Assembly (NCBI RefSeq): GCF_020921035.1
Contig: NC_063151.1
Coordinates: 24,372,934-24,436,933, forward strand
From: Rhodamnia argentea
Lineage: Eukaryota > Streptophyta > Magnoliopsida > Myrtales > Myrtaceae
Direction of reading: 5' to 3'
Length of the DNA: 64,000 nt
Of this stretch, positions 12,901 to 24,600 are shown piece after piece; within the stretch, counting starts at the first letter, position 1; every line of letters begins with the position of its first letter. The notes below the pieces were generated by a model that worked only from the letters and a program-made list of their open reading frames with translations, was not told the DNA's origin and searched no databases. The translations under genes were made by a program, and so were the position numbers.

Positions 12901-14685
12901 TCGTGCCGCTTCCGTATGGGACCGAAAGAGGCATCTCATTCTCCAATGTTTTAGCCACATTCATTTCACTGTGTTGGTTCAGCCTCACGTCGCCCTTAAG
13001 ACAAGAAAATGTATAATGACTAGGTTGACAAAGAAATACAAAACCCTTTGATAATACGCTGCGCTAAAACAGGAGCTTCCATGAATCACATGGCTGAAAT
13101 TAGGGCAATGAGCAAAGGACAATAAGCTGGGGAAAATAAACTAGAACTATTATCATCTCATCAAATGCAAAATATCTGAGTAGCATCGCATATCTGAGAA
13201 GTAAAATGACATCAAACATTATCAAGAGGAAAATATTTACAGAGTTAAGATACAAAGCTTCAAACATAATCAAGAGGAAAATATTTACACAGGGTTAAGA
13301 TACAAAGCTCTTCTTTCACTCAGTAGTCTCCAAAGCCCCCACAGATGAGTACACTAAGTGATCAATATGCCAAATCAGCTCAAATGACAATTTCCCCGAC
13401 ACTGACTGGTCTATTAGTTCTAGTATCCAACTAAATGAACCACTTCACCAAATATCTAAGCATCAGAGAATCTGACTCCAGGTTTTGTTCTTCCTCAATA
13501 AGTAGAGAACAATCATCCCAAACTATGAATTCACGAGACTTGATATGCTCAGCAAAGTCTGATCCAATAACAAACTGATCTCAACAAGTTCAGATCAAAA
13601 GTGACAGCCCCACCCACCATGACAAAGAGAAAGATCGGCTTCCATGTGCAAAATGGAAACAAAAACAGATAATATACCAACCTAGGGCAAGAGGATGCTT
13701 CTTCAGAGTTCGGGCTGTTTAGCTAGGACAATAATTCTCTGGGACACGTCGACTCTACCTTGGACCACAAATGTCATAATACGTAACAGCATATAATAAA
13801 AACACTTTTAACCATTCCCAGCAAGTAACTAGAGACTCTCCTTACATCATTTGCCCTTATGCTCTTCATAGAAACATCTAAATTGTCGATTATATAAATC
13901 CAGAACTCGTCTTATCCTAATCTGGATGGTGCGTTCAGTATTCCCAGAACCTAGATTGGTGAGTGGGCAGATAGGCAACATATTCTTCCCCCCAAAAGAA
14001 TCATGTGTAGGCCAGAAAGTCTTCAGCTTGTTTGTCAATGGTACTACATAGATGCTCAGCCAGTGACTTCCTAACATCAAACTCATTTCTTTACAATCAA
14101 ATACCTCCGTATGTACATCTGGATCAGAGACTTCCTCCTGCAAGCCAAATTGGAAAAAAAAACCACCCAAGAGTTGCAAGTTTTGTATGGTTATGCTACC
14201 GCATTCTAGTCACACCAATACTCTCTTCAGCACCGAATGAACAAGTGAACAGACCACATTTGCAATTCTCTCCCAAACTTTCTGCCACTCATCTCTCAAG
14301 CAAGCCAAAACAAACATAACCCATCAAGGTGACACGAGTCCCACACAGAAACGTCATCAAATTGAAAACCACAGTTTTTTTTTTTTTTAAAAAAAGAGAA
14401 AATAACTCGAGTACTTGCACAAACACTAAACAATACCTGGGAAGAAGAGACAGCATCCTCGGATATAAAATCGATTCCGTTATCCAACGGCCCATCCTCC
14501 TCGCCCTCGCCGAACCCCTGGGACGCCAAGGCGGAAGCTCTGAGCCCGCCAAAGTGACAATCTTCGATCATCCGGAGACACCCAATTCGCTGGTTGGGCG
14601 ACTTGACCGAACAAACGGGGCTGCTCACAACTGGGCATGTCTCGGGGACTCGGGACACGAAGACCTTGCTCGAAAAAGCCTCCAT
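9993..14685 (-). CDS. PPOX-like FMN-binding split-barrel protein, plastid-targeted (At3g21140/At1g51560 type)
   Basis: Ten exons read on the minus strand: 14685-14437, 14137-14105, 12994-12797, 12595-12493, 12097-12018, 11934-11857, 11534-11443, 10743-10632, 10324-10199, 10109-9993. The sum is 1188 bases, 395 residues, with every junction in phase. The first exon (83 residues) is rich in Ser and basic residues and suits a chloroplast transit peptide. The middle part shows the pyridoxamine-phosphate-oxidase-like barrel: MHHRREGYPFGSLVDFA, PIFSFSPLAIHTRNLLADPR, RVTIFGDVYPLP and DIYFIGGFGTVAWV. The end (SIDSKGTDIRVRQGAQ to ETLEEAKTALWKLIDKG) resembles the DUF2470/HugZ-like C-terminal domain, also seen in glutamyl-tRNA-reductase-binding protein. 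The substrate is unknown; a true PNP oxidase is unlikely because the length and C-terminus differ. The 33-base second exon is the least certain. Confidence 0.9.
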
Positions 14686-15119
14686 GGATCAAAAAGCACG
14701 CAGAAAAAGAGATGAAAGCACGTACGGAGGAAACGCTTCTTGAGGAAAAGCCGAGAACTTTGAGATTGAGAGAAAGGGGGATTTGGTGAGGCAGAATCAG
14801 AGGAGCTACGCTCGTGCAGTGCTTACTGCGCAGTAATGGGTCTAAGACGGTGGGCTGCGTTCTTTCGCTATTGAGGTCGCACGGGACAGGACATCCTCCG
14901 TCTCCGAAAGAGGCAGGTCTATTACCATTTGCTAACTCGGATTTGGGTTTGCCAAAAAAGGAAAAATTTGGGTTTTTGGATTACTTTTGCTGCATCAATC
15001 AGTAGATTTTCACCCTCCCTATGCTTTCCTTCGTTCACTTCTACTATACGGTGAAACAGCAGGTATGGGTCAAACTCCGTATGGGAAGGGTTCTGCTAGC
15101 TGATGATAACTCCATTTCG

Positions 15120-15121
<2 letters not shown>

Positions 15122-15156
<35 letters not shown>
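15122..15156. repeat. GA/CT microsatellite
   Basis: An uninterrupted AG dinucleotide tract of about 35 bases in intergenic DNA upstream of the PPOX-like gene. Such tracts are length-variable and would serve as a marker. Confidence 0.95.
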
Positions 15157-15158
<2 letters not shown>

Positions 15159-15611
15159 ATTTTTGGCAAAATAAAGCTAGGACATAGACACTTGGTGAGC
15201 CAATTGGGAGGCTTCGAACAAAACGACGTGAGGTTAAATTATTTGATAGGTATCGATCGTGATATCTCATGCAAAGAGCAAGATTTAGGGCCTTTCGACT
15301 GAATTTTAATTTATTACCTGCTTGGTATTGTCGACATGGATGAGTACTAATCTTATATGGTTATTTGAACAGGATTAAACTAATTTTCTTATCATAAAAT
15401 CAGTGCACGTTGTCAACTAGACAACATCGTTCCGATATTGAGGATTAAGGTCAAGCCTTTTGGCCGGTGATTTTTTAACGAGGTGGGAATAACCTCGGTG
15501 ATTGAGCTAGAAGATGATTCGTCAACAATGTCCAATTAATGCCTCGAATTTATATTTCTTAGTCGAATTGTCCGATATTTACCCTAAAACCTTTATTCAT
15601 TGTTTATTTTA

Positions 15612-16406
15612 GGCCTAATACAAAAAAAAAAAAAAACCCAAATTTAGCATCTGTCTCAATTATATCCAGAACTTTTTTTGTCCTATAAAAAAGTCTCGAC
15701 TTTTACTTTTATCCCAATTCTACCCGCCTAATATCCAAAAAAATCTTAACTTTAGCATATGTTCCAATTGTATCCAATTTTTTTTTTTGTCTCATAAAAA
15801 ACCCTCTAATTTTTACTTTGGTTTCAATTCTCTCGCCGTCGACCTTCCATCCATAATCATTGATATTTAAACTGCGTGGCCCAATTTTTTCTCATTGAAC
15901 TTACTAACGAATCTTTGAAATTCGAAAGCACAAGGTTTCGGGGATGACAAAATTTGAGATCGTTTCTCCAAACAATCAAATCTCTACATCTAGCTATTTT
16001 TTGGGTCGTTGAGTGCCGGGGAGAATTTGAAAAACGCCGTCTTGAGGGCTTTGTATCTCCCGGTAATGTGTAGAGAAAGCATAAAGTGGAAGAAAAGTTA
16101 GGGGTTTTTCATGTCAACTTTGTTAAAGTATAGTTCATTAACGATATGGAAATACCACGTAGGATTAATTAATATTGATTATAGATGGAAGACTAATGGT
16201 GGTAAAATTGGGATAAAAGTAAAAATTTAGGATATTTTATGAGACAGAAAAAATTTTGAATATAATCGAGACATATGTTAAAGTTGAGATTTCTTTGGGT
16301 ATTAGGTCGGCAGAATTGGAACAAAAGTAAAAGTTTGGAGTTTTTTATTAGACAAAAAAAGTTCTAGATGTAATTGAAACATATGCTAAAATTGGGGATT
16401 TTTTTA
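15612..16406. mobile_element. Foldback element with internally repeated arms
   Basis: The left arm (about 15612-15840) has two units of about 113 bp, each with a TTTAGCATNTGT-type motif followed by TCAATT or CCAATT, then a T run, then GTC-TATAAAAAA. The right arm (about 16195-16405) holds the inverse pair, with ACATATGCTAAAATT and ACATATGTTAAAGTT. Between them, CTTCCATCCATAATCATTGAT and ATTGATTATAGATGGAAG are themselves complementary. No open frame encodes a transposase. I infer a non-autonomous foldback/MITE-like element; the boundaries are approximate. Confidence 0.6.
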
Positions 16407-16910
16407 GGAAAAAGTACTAAAAAAATCCTAAACTTATTACATTTGTATCAATTCAGTCTTAAACCTTTTTGCATTAGTACAAAGTAAGTCCATCCGACTA
16501 AGTTTGATCGAAAATCGGCGACGTGGACGTCGGCGATGCCACGTAAAACGGTCGGCGTTGACGAGGATATTATTTAATAGTATTTTTATTTTATTTTCTT
16601 TAACTTAGGGTTTGGCCGGTGAGTTTTAGGAAAAAAAAAAGAAAAATTAAGTAAAAATAATATTTTTACAAAGTAAATACAGATTAATTTATGAAAAAAT
16701 ATTATTAAAAGATGTCCACATTAGCGTCGGCTATCTTATGTGGTCGATTTCCGATCAAAACTGATCGAATGAACCGAATTGATACCAATGCGTAAAGGTT
16801 AGGACTAAATTAGTCTATTTTTTTTAGGTCGAAAAATTGGTCTAATTGAAAAGTTTAAAACCGAATTGTTACAAATGCAATAGATTTAGAAATTTGTCAA
16901 TACTTTTTCC
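16407..16910. mobile_element. MITE-like inverted-repeat element, about 504 bp
   Basis: It begins GGAAAAAGTA (16407-16416) and ends with the exact complement TACTTTTTCC (16901-16910). Longer imperfect complementarity runs inward: ATTACATTTGTATCAATTC on the left against GAATTGTTACAAATGCAAT on the right, and CGAAAATCGGCGACGTGGAC against GTCCACATTAGCGTCGGC. It abuts the preceding element directly. Related pieces occur near 22710-23010 and 53940-54530. There is no coding capacity, so it is non-autonomous. The superfamily is not assigned. Confidence 0.7.
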
Positions 16911-18107
16911 TTTTTTTGAGTATTGGGCCTTTCATTTTATGACTGATTTGGCATGACGTCATTTTGGCACAATGATGTGCCGCTTTATCAGGAAAAACAA
17001 AAGAAAGAGAAGAAGAAGAAGAAGAAGCCCGCTTGCGATTGCTCCGGCCGCTTTCATTTATAATGAAAGGTCGGGGTTTTAGTCTTAAAACGCAGAAGTG
17101 TTTTCTAGTATCGGCAAGGTGTTTTATAATTCGGGCCCGCGAAGACACTATACACGACGTCGTGTGTGTGTATATGTATATTCACTACACCACGAGTGAA
17201 GCCTAACGGTGAGCAGGGCAATGTCCAATGCCAACCCTCTTTTTGGAGCTCCCACTCAGCGCTGACTCTGGAAAAAGATGAAAAGCTTTTAAGAGAATGA
17301 ATGGGCCCTCCAAGCCGACAAAGCACTCACGATTGGATCCAACTAATGTGACGATCCTCGTACCCAGAACTCGTAACCACGACAGGCCCGCTCGCTCCGT
17401 TTCACGAACGAAAAGCCTAAAAGGACAGTGAGCCGAGTTCGACTCATTTCATGTTCTCCTCCTCCTAAACATGACTTAAAACATCGTAAGTCTACTAGAA
17501 GGCGCGTCTAACTTGTGGCGTTGGGAAGTGGGAAACGCGAACCAGAAGATTTAAAGTAGGGGAATATCGAGAGATTGATTTTTTTTTTTAAATAATTTTA
17601 TCGACGAATATGTCCGGACACTTGTGAGTTACACTTGATAGAAAAAGGTGCTCTCGTTATGAGGATAATCGCAAATTTCACTTGTGAAAGAGATTTTTAT
17701 GTACAAGTGACGCTGAGGAACCCCAACCCAGCCACAAAGTCTGACTTCCTTAAAGAAATGTCGGAAGTACGGAGCCGGTGGGACCACCTCACCGCAGAAT
17801 CTCAAACCACCCAAAACCAACTCTCTCTCTCTCACAACCACAAGAGGGCTCCCACTCGCCAACTGGCGTCAATGCCGCCGCCGCCGCCGCCTCACGTTCG
17901 ATGATCCCCAGAGTTTCAGTCCTGGCCGCTCCTCTTCTTTCCCTCTCTTACTTTGCATAATTTATCTGCCAGCCGATACCGGTCGCCGCTGTGCAAAGAA
18001 AGAATCTGGGCTCGCTTCGCATTTACGCAAATCATTAGAGCCAACAACTTCGGTTGGTGGATGGATCCTCGTCATCTCCACCTCCCTCTCTCTCTCTCTC
18101 TCTCCCC

Positions 18108-18510
18108 AACTCCAGATCATTGGTCGACGTCATCTCGAACGAACAATCGAAACAAGGTGAGTTCGAGTTCAAGGAGTGACGATTTTCTCATTGTGCGATG
18201 ACAATATCTTATGCCATTACGAATTTTTATAATCTACAACTCCAGATCATTGGTCGACGTCATCTCGAACGAACAATCGAGACAAGGTCGGTTTGAGCTC
18301 AAGGGGTGACGATTTCCCATCGCACGATGACAATATCTTCTGCCATTACGGATTTTTATAATCTTAATCTTCACAACTCCGGATCATTGGTCGATGTCAT
18401 CTCGAACGAACAATCCAAACAAAGGCCAATTCGAGCTCAATGGATGATGATTTCTCATCGCGCGATGACAATATCTCCTGCCATTACAGATTTTTATAAT
18501 CTTAATCTTA
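18108..18510. repeat. Tandem repeat, three copies of about 130-137 bp
   Basis: Three successive units begin at about 18108, 18238 and 18375 with AACTCCAGATCATTGGTCG (CCGG in the third) and contain ATCTCGAACGAACAATC and ATTTTTATAATCT. Copies differ at scattered positions. The array ends at a GA microsatellite (from 18511) and starts right after a CT tract (about 18086-18103). No reading frame stays open through it. Confidence 0.85.
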
Positions 18511-18975
18511 GAGAGAGAGAGAGAGAAATTTATGCCTTTGTTTAAAAGAAGTGGACCCACCAAGCCCCCCTTTCATGTTTCCACGGCTCACATGATCCCC
18601 ATAAAAAAGAAGCTACTTCATTGCACTTGTTTAGAACCCCAAGTACAAGAGATATTCCCACAAAATATACACCCACATCAAGCATTTACACATTTTGCAA
18701 TAAGAACCACGTAAACCAGACATCGGCCTTCGACCGAAAAAAAAAAAAAAAGACATTGGCCGCTCACAAAAAGGGCAATTTTGTAAATTCCTTTTTTGGT
18801 TTGGGGGGGGAGGGTCAGTGAGCAAGAAAAGAAGCAATAATGATCATCTCAAAACTCGGTCTGTTTGGGAATGGGAAATTGGAACCACTACTAACACGGT
18901 AACACCACCTAAGCTACGGACAACTACCCTCGAACGTACAGGCGAGCAACCCATACGCCAACGTACGGCTCGGTC

Positions 18976-19851
18976 TCAGGCCGTGCACTCGGCCCAGCCT
19001 TCTTCCAGTCGCTCCTCCCGCCGCGCTTTCTCGACCCGAGCCCCGCGGACGAGCTTCCCCGCGCCCGCCAGTATCAGCTTCGCCGGCACCCCCGATGCGC
19101 CCTCCACCCTCTTCAGATCCTGCCACGTCGACATCCCCCTGCCCTTGCCCGACCTCATCGCCACCCAGAACGACGCCGCCATGGCGACTCTCGGGGCCAA
19201 AGCCGTTGGCGTCGCCCCGCTCACGCGTAGGGCACGAGAAGCGATGGCGACCGCCTCGCCACCGCTCAGCTCCAATTTCCTGCACCAGATCGCAAAAACG
19301 CCCTCCGCCTTGGGATCTACGCGCGTCGTCTCTCGGAATCTCGCGGTCCTAGCTCTCCGATCGTTGGTCCTGTCGTTTCTCTTCCCCGAGCTGACCTCGC
19401 TGGAGAATGCGGTCGCGCCGTCGAACCTCGCCGGAGAATCGGAACCCTCGCCGGACGCGCCCGTCAGGGAGCTCGACAGGCTGGTCTTCTCGAGCTTCCG
19501 ACTCGCAGTCGAGCATTTGTCCTCCTTCGGAGCGATGGCCAAAGACTCGGTGCTGGAGATACAAGCCGAGGAGGACGACGAAGGGGAGAGAGAGCCGGCG
19601 TCCACGGAGAGATGGTCGGAGCAGGAGAGACAGAGAGCGGAGCGGCGAGGGCCGAGGCCGGCGCCGGCGCCGGAGAAGCGGTGGTCGGAGAGGGAGCCGC
19701 AGCCGGAGCAGAGGGGGAGGCGGACGTGGCGGGCGACGAGGAAGTTGGCCTGGTGCACCCGGGCGTCGCAGCCGCTGCAGAGGAAGGCGGAGTCGGAGGG
19801 GCAGTAGACGGAGGCGGCTTCTTTGCAGAGCTCGCAGGGAGTTGGTCTCAT
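18976..19851 (-). CDS. BBX32: Single B-box zinc finger protein, BBX32-like
   Basis: One uninterrupted exon of 291 residues. The N-terminal B-box is complete: Cys6, Cys9, Cys17, Asp20, Cys25, Cys28, His33 and His42 in the C-x2-C-x7-C-x2-D pattern. There is no second B-box and no CCT domain, which places it in the single-box class. The C-terminal third carries FAIWCRKLELS, MAASFWVAMRSG, STWQDLKRVEGASGVP and the final EEGWAE, which match my memory of Arabidopsis BBX32 (At3g21150). In Arabidopsis BBX32 is a nuclear repressor of light signalling that acts with BBX21 and the HY5 pathway and also affects flowering. The coding DNA is very GC-rich compared with its flanks. A CT tract (GA on the plus strand, about 19938-19965) lies in the presumed 5' UTR. 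The neighbouring PPOX-like gene on the same strand mirrors the Arabidopsis order. Confidence 0.93.
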   Translation of the reverse strand: MRPTPCELCKEAASVYCPSDSAFLCSGCDARVHQANFLVARHVRLPLCSGCGSLSDHRFSGAGAGLGPRRSALCLSCSDHLSVDAGSLSPSSSSSACISSTESLAIAPKEDKCSTASRKLEKTSLSSSLTGASGEGSDSPARFDGATAFSSEVSSGKRNDRTNDRRARTARFRETTRVDPKAEGVFAIWCRKLELSGGEAVAIASRALRVSGATPTALAPRVAMAASFWVAMRSGKGRGMSTWQDLKRVEGASGVPAKLILAGAGKLVRGARVEKARREERLEEGWAECTA

Positions 19852-19934
19852 CGTGGACCGCCGCTTGGATGCCAGAACAAATCGAAGCTCAAGCTTCCGC
19901 TATTTCCTTTTTCTTCGTCTTCCTCCTGAAGTTG

Positions 19935-19965
<31 letters not shown>

Positions 19966-22137
19966 CGGGGGGATGGGGAAGGAGCGGAATAGGGTTTTAG
20001 AGAGAGAGACGGAGGAAGAGAGATGGAAGGGAGGCCAGAAGATTATATGGTGGCCGAGAGGGCACAATGGCATGAGAGAAAGAGATTTAGAGAGAGAAAC
20101 GAGGTGGGCCAACAATGGCGGTGGTAGGAGGACAGAATGGTAAATTCGGGAACAACCATTAAATATTCATCAGTGAATTTCATATTTCCCCGTTTGTCCA
20201 CATAAAACCTCGTTTCCCACGAAAAACTACCGAGACTTTTTTGGACTTTTTGCAATCTAGTCCCTCCGTCGCCTCTAAATGTGTTTTGGCCCTTTGGAGA
20301 AAACTGACATAGAATAGCGAGAGAGCTTCTTCAAACATCTTCGAACGAGACTCCGCGGATGATTAATTACTCAACGACGACATTTGCTTTAAACTTTCGG
20401 GTTTTACATTTTATTTCTGACATTGAAGATGTGATTGGTACTATCACCGAGCGTGTTGATTTTTTAATAATAAGTGAGTATTGGCATCCAAAATAGTTTA
20501 GAACATTTTGAAATATTTTTATCTCTTTCCAAAGTTAAAGTGGCTTTTTCCCCCCTTGACGTCTCAAAATGACTCTCAAGCTTTTTATCATTGCACTATA
20601 ATCCCAAATAATGTAAAGATTGATGATGATCATACAAACAAGTCGTCGAATTCTCGTTTGTTCAACATTCACTCATTTAGACATTTCTTTAGCCTACCAT
20701 GGTCAAATTCATTGAAGACGACCCTACTTAACTATGCGAATCGACCCCCATAAGCAAAGTCGGTCTCGTGAAAACAGAGAGAGCTCTCGTTTCCGAACGT
20801 GGTCTTGAACGGCGTAATTCTCGACAACACGGGGACGATCGCACGAAACCCTGGAAGTCGAGGGACGTATCTGCAAACCAGAGAAAAGTGAAAGGGACTT
20901 CATGGGAAGTGACGTGGACGTGATCATATTCAAATATATACATGTGGTCGGGACTCGCAAAATATCTCCTCCCCCTCAACCGCCTAGGCTGTGGGGCCGC
21001 GCAGTCCCACGACCACAATCCCGCCGTCCCCCGAAGTGCTGTCCTTCCTCAACAAGACAGGCCAAATCCCCTCTCTCTCTACCAGGAATTTTAAAGAGAC
21101 CCGTCGGCGACCGCCACGTGTCGCGCCTTGACCGCCTCCTCTGTCCTCGCCATTCAGAATTGTGCCCGTGCCTGGAAAAAAAAAAAAAGGGAAAGAAGAA
21201 GAAAAACGAATAAGGACAAGGACCTCGCGAGGAATATTACCAGGAAAGCCTTGTCGGCTTTGTGTTTCCCATAATGCCCCGCTCTTCTAGAATGGAGAGA
21301 GACCGGGCCGTTTGGCTCTGAATTTTTTTTTTTTTATACTTAATTTGAACATATTGCGACTCGAGCATTTGGGCTTTGTTTATATCCAAAACTCTGAAAA
21401 TTTTCGCAGTCTTCATTTGCTGACGAGTAAATCCACAGATAATTTTGTAATAAATAGTTTTGAGTTTAAATTATGTTTTGGATTTTGGCGAGCTTTCATT
21501 ATCGTACAAAAAGGCCCCTTGCATGTGAGACAGGTCTATTCGTGATACATAAGAATTAATCAGGGTACTTACTTGCGCCCGAGAAAAAAAAAATCACAAC
21601 ATTAGTATATCTTAATGGAGTAAATGGATGTTCGAACACTATAATATGAGAGCAAATAACAATTGATTTCGCTATAACTCAATCTCAAAACACGTATTGA
21701 GAATCTAAATTTCATGAAATTCGAAGCGTGATATTCCAATCATCGTATTGTATTGCACCGCTCGACTAAACTCACGAGATAACGGGCCAAGTTGGGAATG
21801 TCAAAATCGAAGTTATCTCGTCTTGGATGGGGGATTTTGCGAAGAAATCTGGACAGGAAAAGGCGAAGAGCCTTCGCGTACGCATCTTTCCTTTCTCAAA
21901 ATCCACTGGCTGAGAACAACGCCAGAGCTTTCATTTTGCTTTTGAATCCAAAAGCGGCGGCTGCGTCTATCCCTCTCTCTCTCTCTCTCTCTCCTCTTTC
22001 TGTGGCTCGAGATCGCCCGTTGGAAGGAGTGGGGCCCGGATCTACAGTAGACGGCGTCGCGGCAGATTCCAGCCAAGTCGCATCGCGACTGGTGATAGAG
22101 CCCGTTAGGTGAAAAAAATATCTAAGCAGCGATCTCG

Positions 22138-22516
22138 ACGTGTCGAAAATTGGTTTGCGAGCCCACGTGTCAAAAAACTAGTGACACTGTTAGGACACGT
22201 GCCTTTGTTGTTGTGGTTCTCATCGGAAAATTATCGAAAATATCTTTAACTTATTAAATTTTTTTTAATTGGGTCCGGTACATTTTCAAGTTTCGTCAAT
22301 TCTGCGAAGGAACGAGGAGGAGGAGATGATTCAAAGGGATCTCCTCTGGGAAGGAAGAGGCAAGGCCAGCGAGCTCCAACACCGATTTTCCAGGCAGGGG
22401 AAGGCGGGAAGCAGGTTGTCACCGGTGGGAGGAGCGGTGGCCATTGGAGTTTGCTCAGGCCTTCCTACATCACAAACACGTTGGAAGGCTTCTCCGGGTT
22501 GCTTTCCGCACACGTG
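22138..22516. promoter_or_regulatory. Cluster of ACGTG (G-box/ABRE-type) cores
   Basis: ACGTG at 22138, and full palindromic CACGTG at 22164-22169, 22196-22201 and 22511-22516. Three cores fall within 64 bases. CACGTG is bound by bZIP and bHLH factors such as HY5 and PIFs. The cluster is over 2 kb from either flanking gene, so whether it acts is only a guess. Confidence 0.3.
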
Positions 22517-23219
22517 ACCATTTATTTTTTTATATTTTTTTCAAATTTCACATATCTTATTCGGATCTATCCCATCCTCTACGTGAAATTTTTTGGTACG
22601 GACTATATCTGAAGTTCACGTCGCTCTAAGCACCGGATATGATAAAAAGTTGTTCTATCCAAAGTTTTATCTTACCTACCAAATGCATCCCTACTTGTAT
22701 TGGAAGCATAAAAAAAAAAAAAGGATCATAAACTTATTACAATCGTGCTAATTTAGTTATGAATATTTTTTTGGCCAATTAAGTTATAAACTTTTTGTAT
22801 TTGCGCCTTACCAAAAACAAAACATTTTGCATTTACGCAAATTTAGTCTAGCTGACCATTTTTAATCGAAAATTGCTGGCGTGAACATCGATCGTCCTAC
22901 GTGATGAGAACGTCACCGACGAGAACATTACTAATAGTAGTTTGATATTTTTCGATTTTTAGAACTAAATTGATATAATTGTAATATGTTAAAAAAAAAT
23001 TAAAAAAAAATTTGTCTCAAGAGCCGTAGGTAGTTGGTGAGATTTGACAGTTCACCTCCAATTCATGGATTGGGAATTCTCTAATGCCCCCAAAAAACTG
23101 CACCATCTCTACTTACACTTACTTTTAAAGCACAGAAAATTACCTTTGGAAAATTAGTAACTTCATGAATGGATTTTAACTTCTAATACATTTTAATCGT
23201 TCAACGTCGGAAAAGTACT

Positions 23220-24600
23220 AAAGATTTTATAGTTACTTGATAGCCAAAAGAGAAAAGTCCTTTTTAAAAATTATTTTCGGAAAGTTATTTGATATTTGGC
23301 TAAAATATGAAAAGACTCAAAAAATATTTTCAGTCATTTGGTATGAAAAATTGGTCGATTTTCCTACATGGATTCCTTTTAATAATTTTATATTTTTATG
23401 TTTGTTCTTTTCAATTTATTATTTTTTTTTAAATTGATTTTTTAATTATTTATCTTTATCTTTATCTTTATCTCTTTTCTTTTTAAAATTTTTAATTTTG
23501 TCCTTCTAGTTTTGGCATGGACTTGCCAAGCCTCGAGCTCGCCGGCTCACGTCATAACCGATTGCCGGGCTACCGATCGTTCTCGAGGTCCGCGGTCGGT
23601 GGAGGAACGGGGACGGGCAGAGGAAGGAGAAAATAAAAAAAAATGAAATAAAAAAATAAAAGGAAAAAGAAGAGAAAATAAAAATAAAATAAAAATTTTG
23701 AATTTTTCAAAAATAAATAAAAATGAAAAGAAAGTAAAATAATAATTGCAAAAGAAAGAAAATGTGAAAGAGAGGGGGAAGGAAAGATGAGAAAAAAAAA
23801 TTTCCCTTTCTTTTTGAGGAGGTTTTTTTCATTGGTGGAAAATGTTTTCCTATACTATCTTAATTTTTGCTAATCAAATGCTGAAAAATCTAGAAATTTT
23901 TTTCTAAAATTTACTTTTTGCGAAATAAATAGAGCCTAAATATGTGTACTTTCAATTTGAGGGTGTATGTTTGAATAAAAGTGTTTTTTAGGAGCTCGTT
24001 TTCCAAACTTTAACCCGTTTGGTTCGCATAAAATGATAAGTCAACCGAAAGCGCTTTTCAATGAACGAAAATATTTATTCATAAAATGAGGAAAGTGAAT
24101 TCCCCAATTTAAAGAGGTGAAATACTTTTCGGAATTGTTCATATCGAATTTTCGTATTTCAATATTTTATTTATTTATTATTTTTTCTTTTCTTTCCCTT
24201 GGCCGACGGCGGGCCTTAGCAATGGCTCGTGACTGGCCATAGGCGCAGGCCAGCTAAGGTTGACCTCATTGGCGAGCTCGAGCCTCACTAGTCTCGAGCA
24301 AGGCCAAGCCTCGTCGGCCCGTGCCTTTGGCGAAGCGAGCTAGTGTCTCGCCGGATTTCGGCCGGAAGTAAAAAATATAAAATAACTTAAAAATTCAATT
24401 TTCTTAATTGTGATAAAGTCATTAGATTGAAATCATTTTTCAAATGAGATTGAAACACCAAAAAAATAAAAATCACTCATATAGCACATTACAAAAGGAA
24501 AACTAATTATTTTTTTGAAAAATGATTTTTCGAAAAATATTTTTCTTTAGGATAGAGTTTTTCATTTTTGGAAAAATGTATTGGTCATCTTGACAAATCT
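23220..24600. mobile_element. Two AT-rich foldback elements with GC-rich cores
   Basis: The first spans about 23220-23940: AT-rich arms with words such as ATTTTCGGAAAG and GGAAAATGTTTTCC around a GC core at about 23515-23620 (CTCGAGCTCGCCGGCTC). The second spans about 24000-24600: arms with AAAATATTTATTC and GAAAAATATTTTTC around a GC core at about 24200-24365. A third member is at about 40699-41418. No transposase frame exists in any of them. The boundaries are approximate. Confidence 0.5.

Larger units (their letters stand above)
14686..18975. other. Intergenic region rich in repeats between PPOX-like and BBX32-like genes
   Basis: No gene is supported. From left to right: the promoter side of the PPOX-like gene; a GA microsatellite (15122-15156); two adjacent inverted-repeat elements (about 15612-16406 and 16407-16910); a GAA run near 17010-17027; a TG/TA stretch near 17162-17180; CT and CCG microsatellites near 17820-17890; a three-copy tandem repeat (18108-18510); and A- and G-rich runs near 18740-18810. 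Open frames here are short and conflict between strands. Confidence 0.6.

Noticed and set aside
14289-14436. Continuation of the PPOX-like first exon past 14437
   Set aside because: The frame stays open through a T run, but a good donor (CAG, then GTATTG) sits at 14437/14436 and the extension is low-complexity.
18818-19807. A 329-codon plus-strand open frame opposite the BBX32-like gene
   Set aside because: It mirrors a GC-rich coding exon, has no recognisable domain and is mostly Arg/Ser/Ala. The minus strand has a perfect B-box and family C-terminus.
19407-20000. A 197-codon Arg/Ser/Gly-rich plus-strand frame
   Set aside because: Another shadow of the BBX32-like exon, running into a GA microsatellite.
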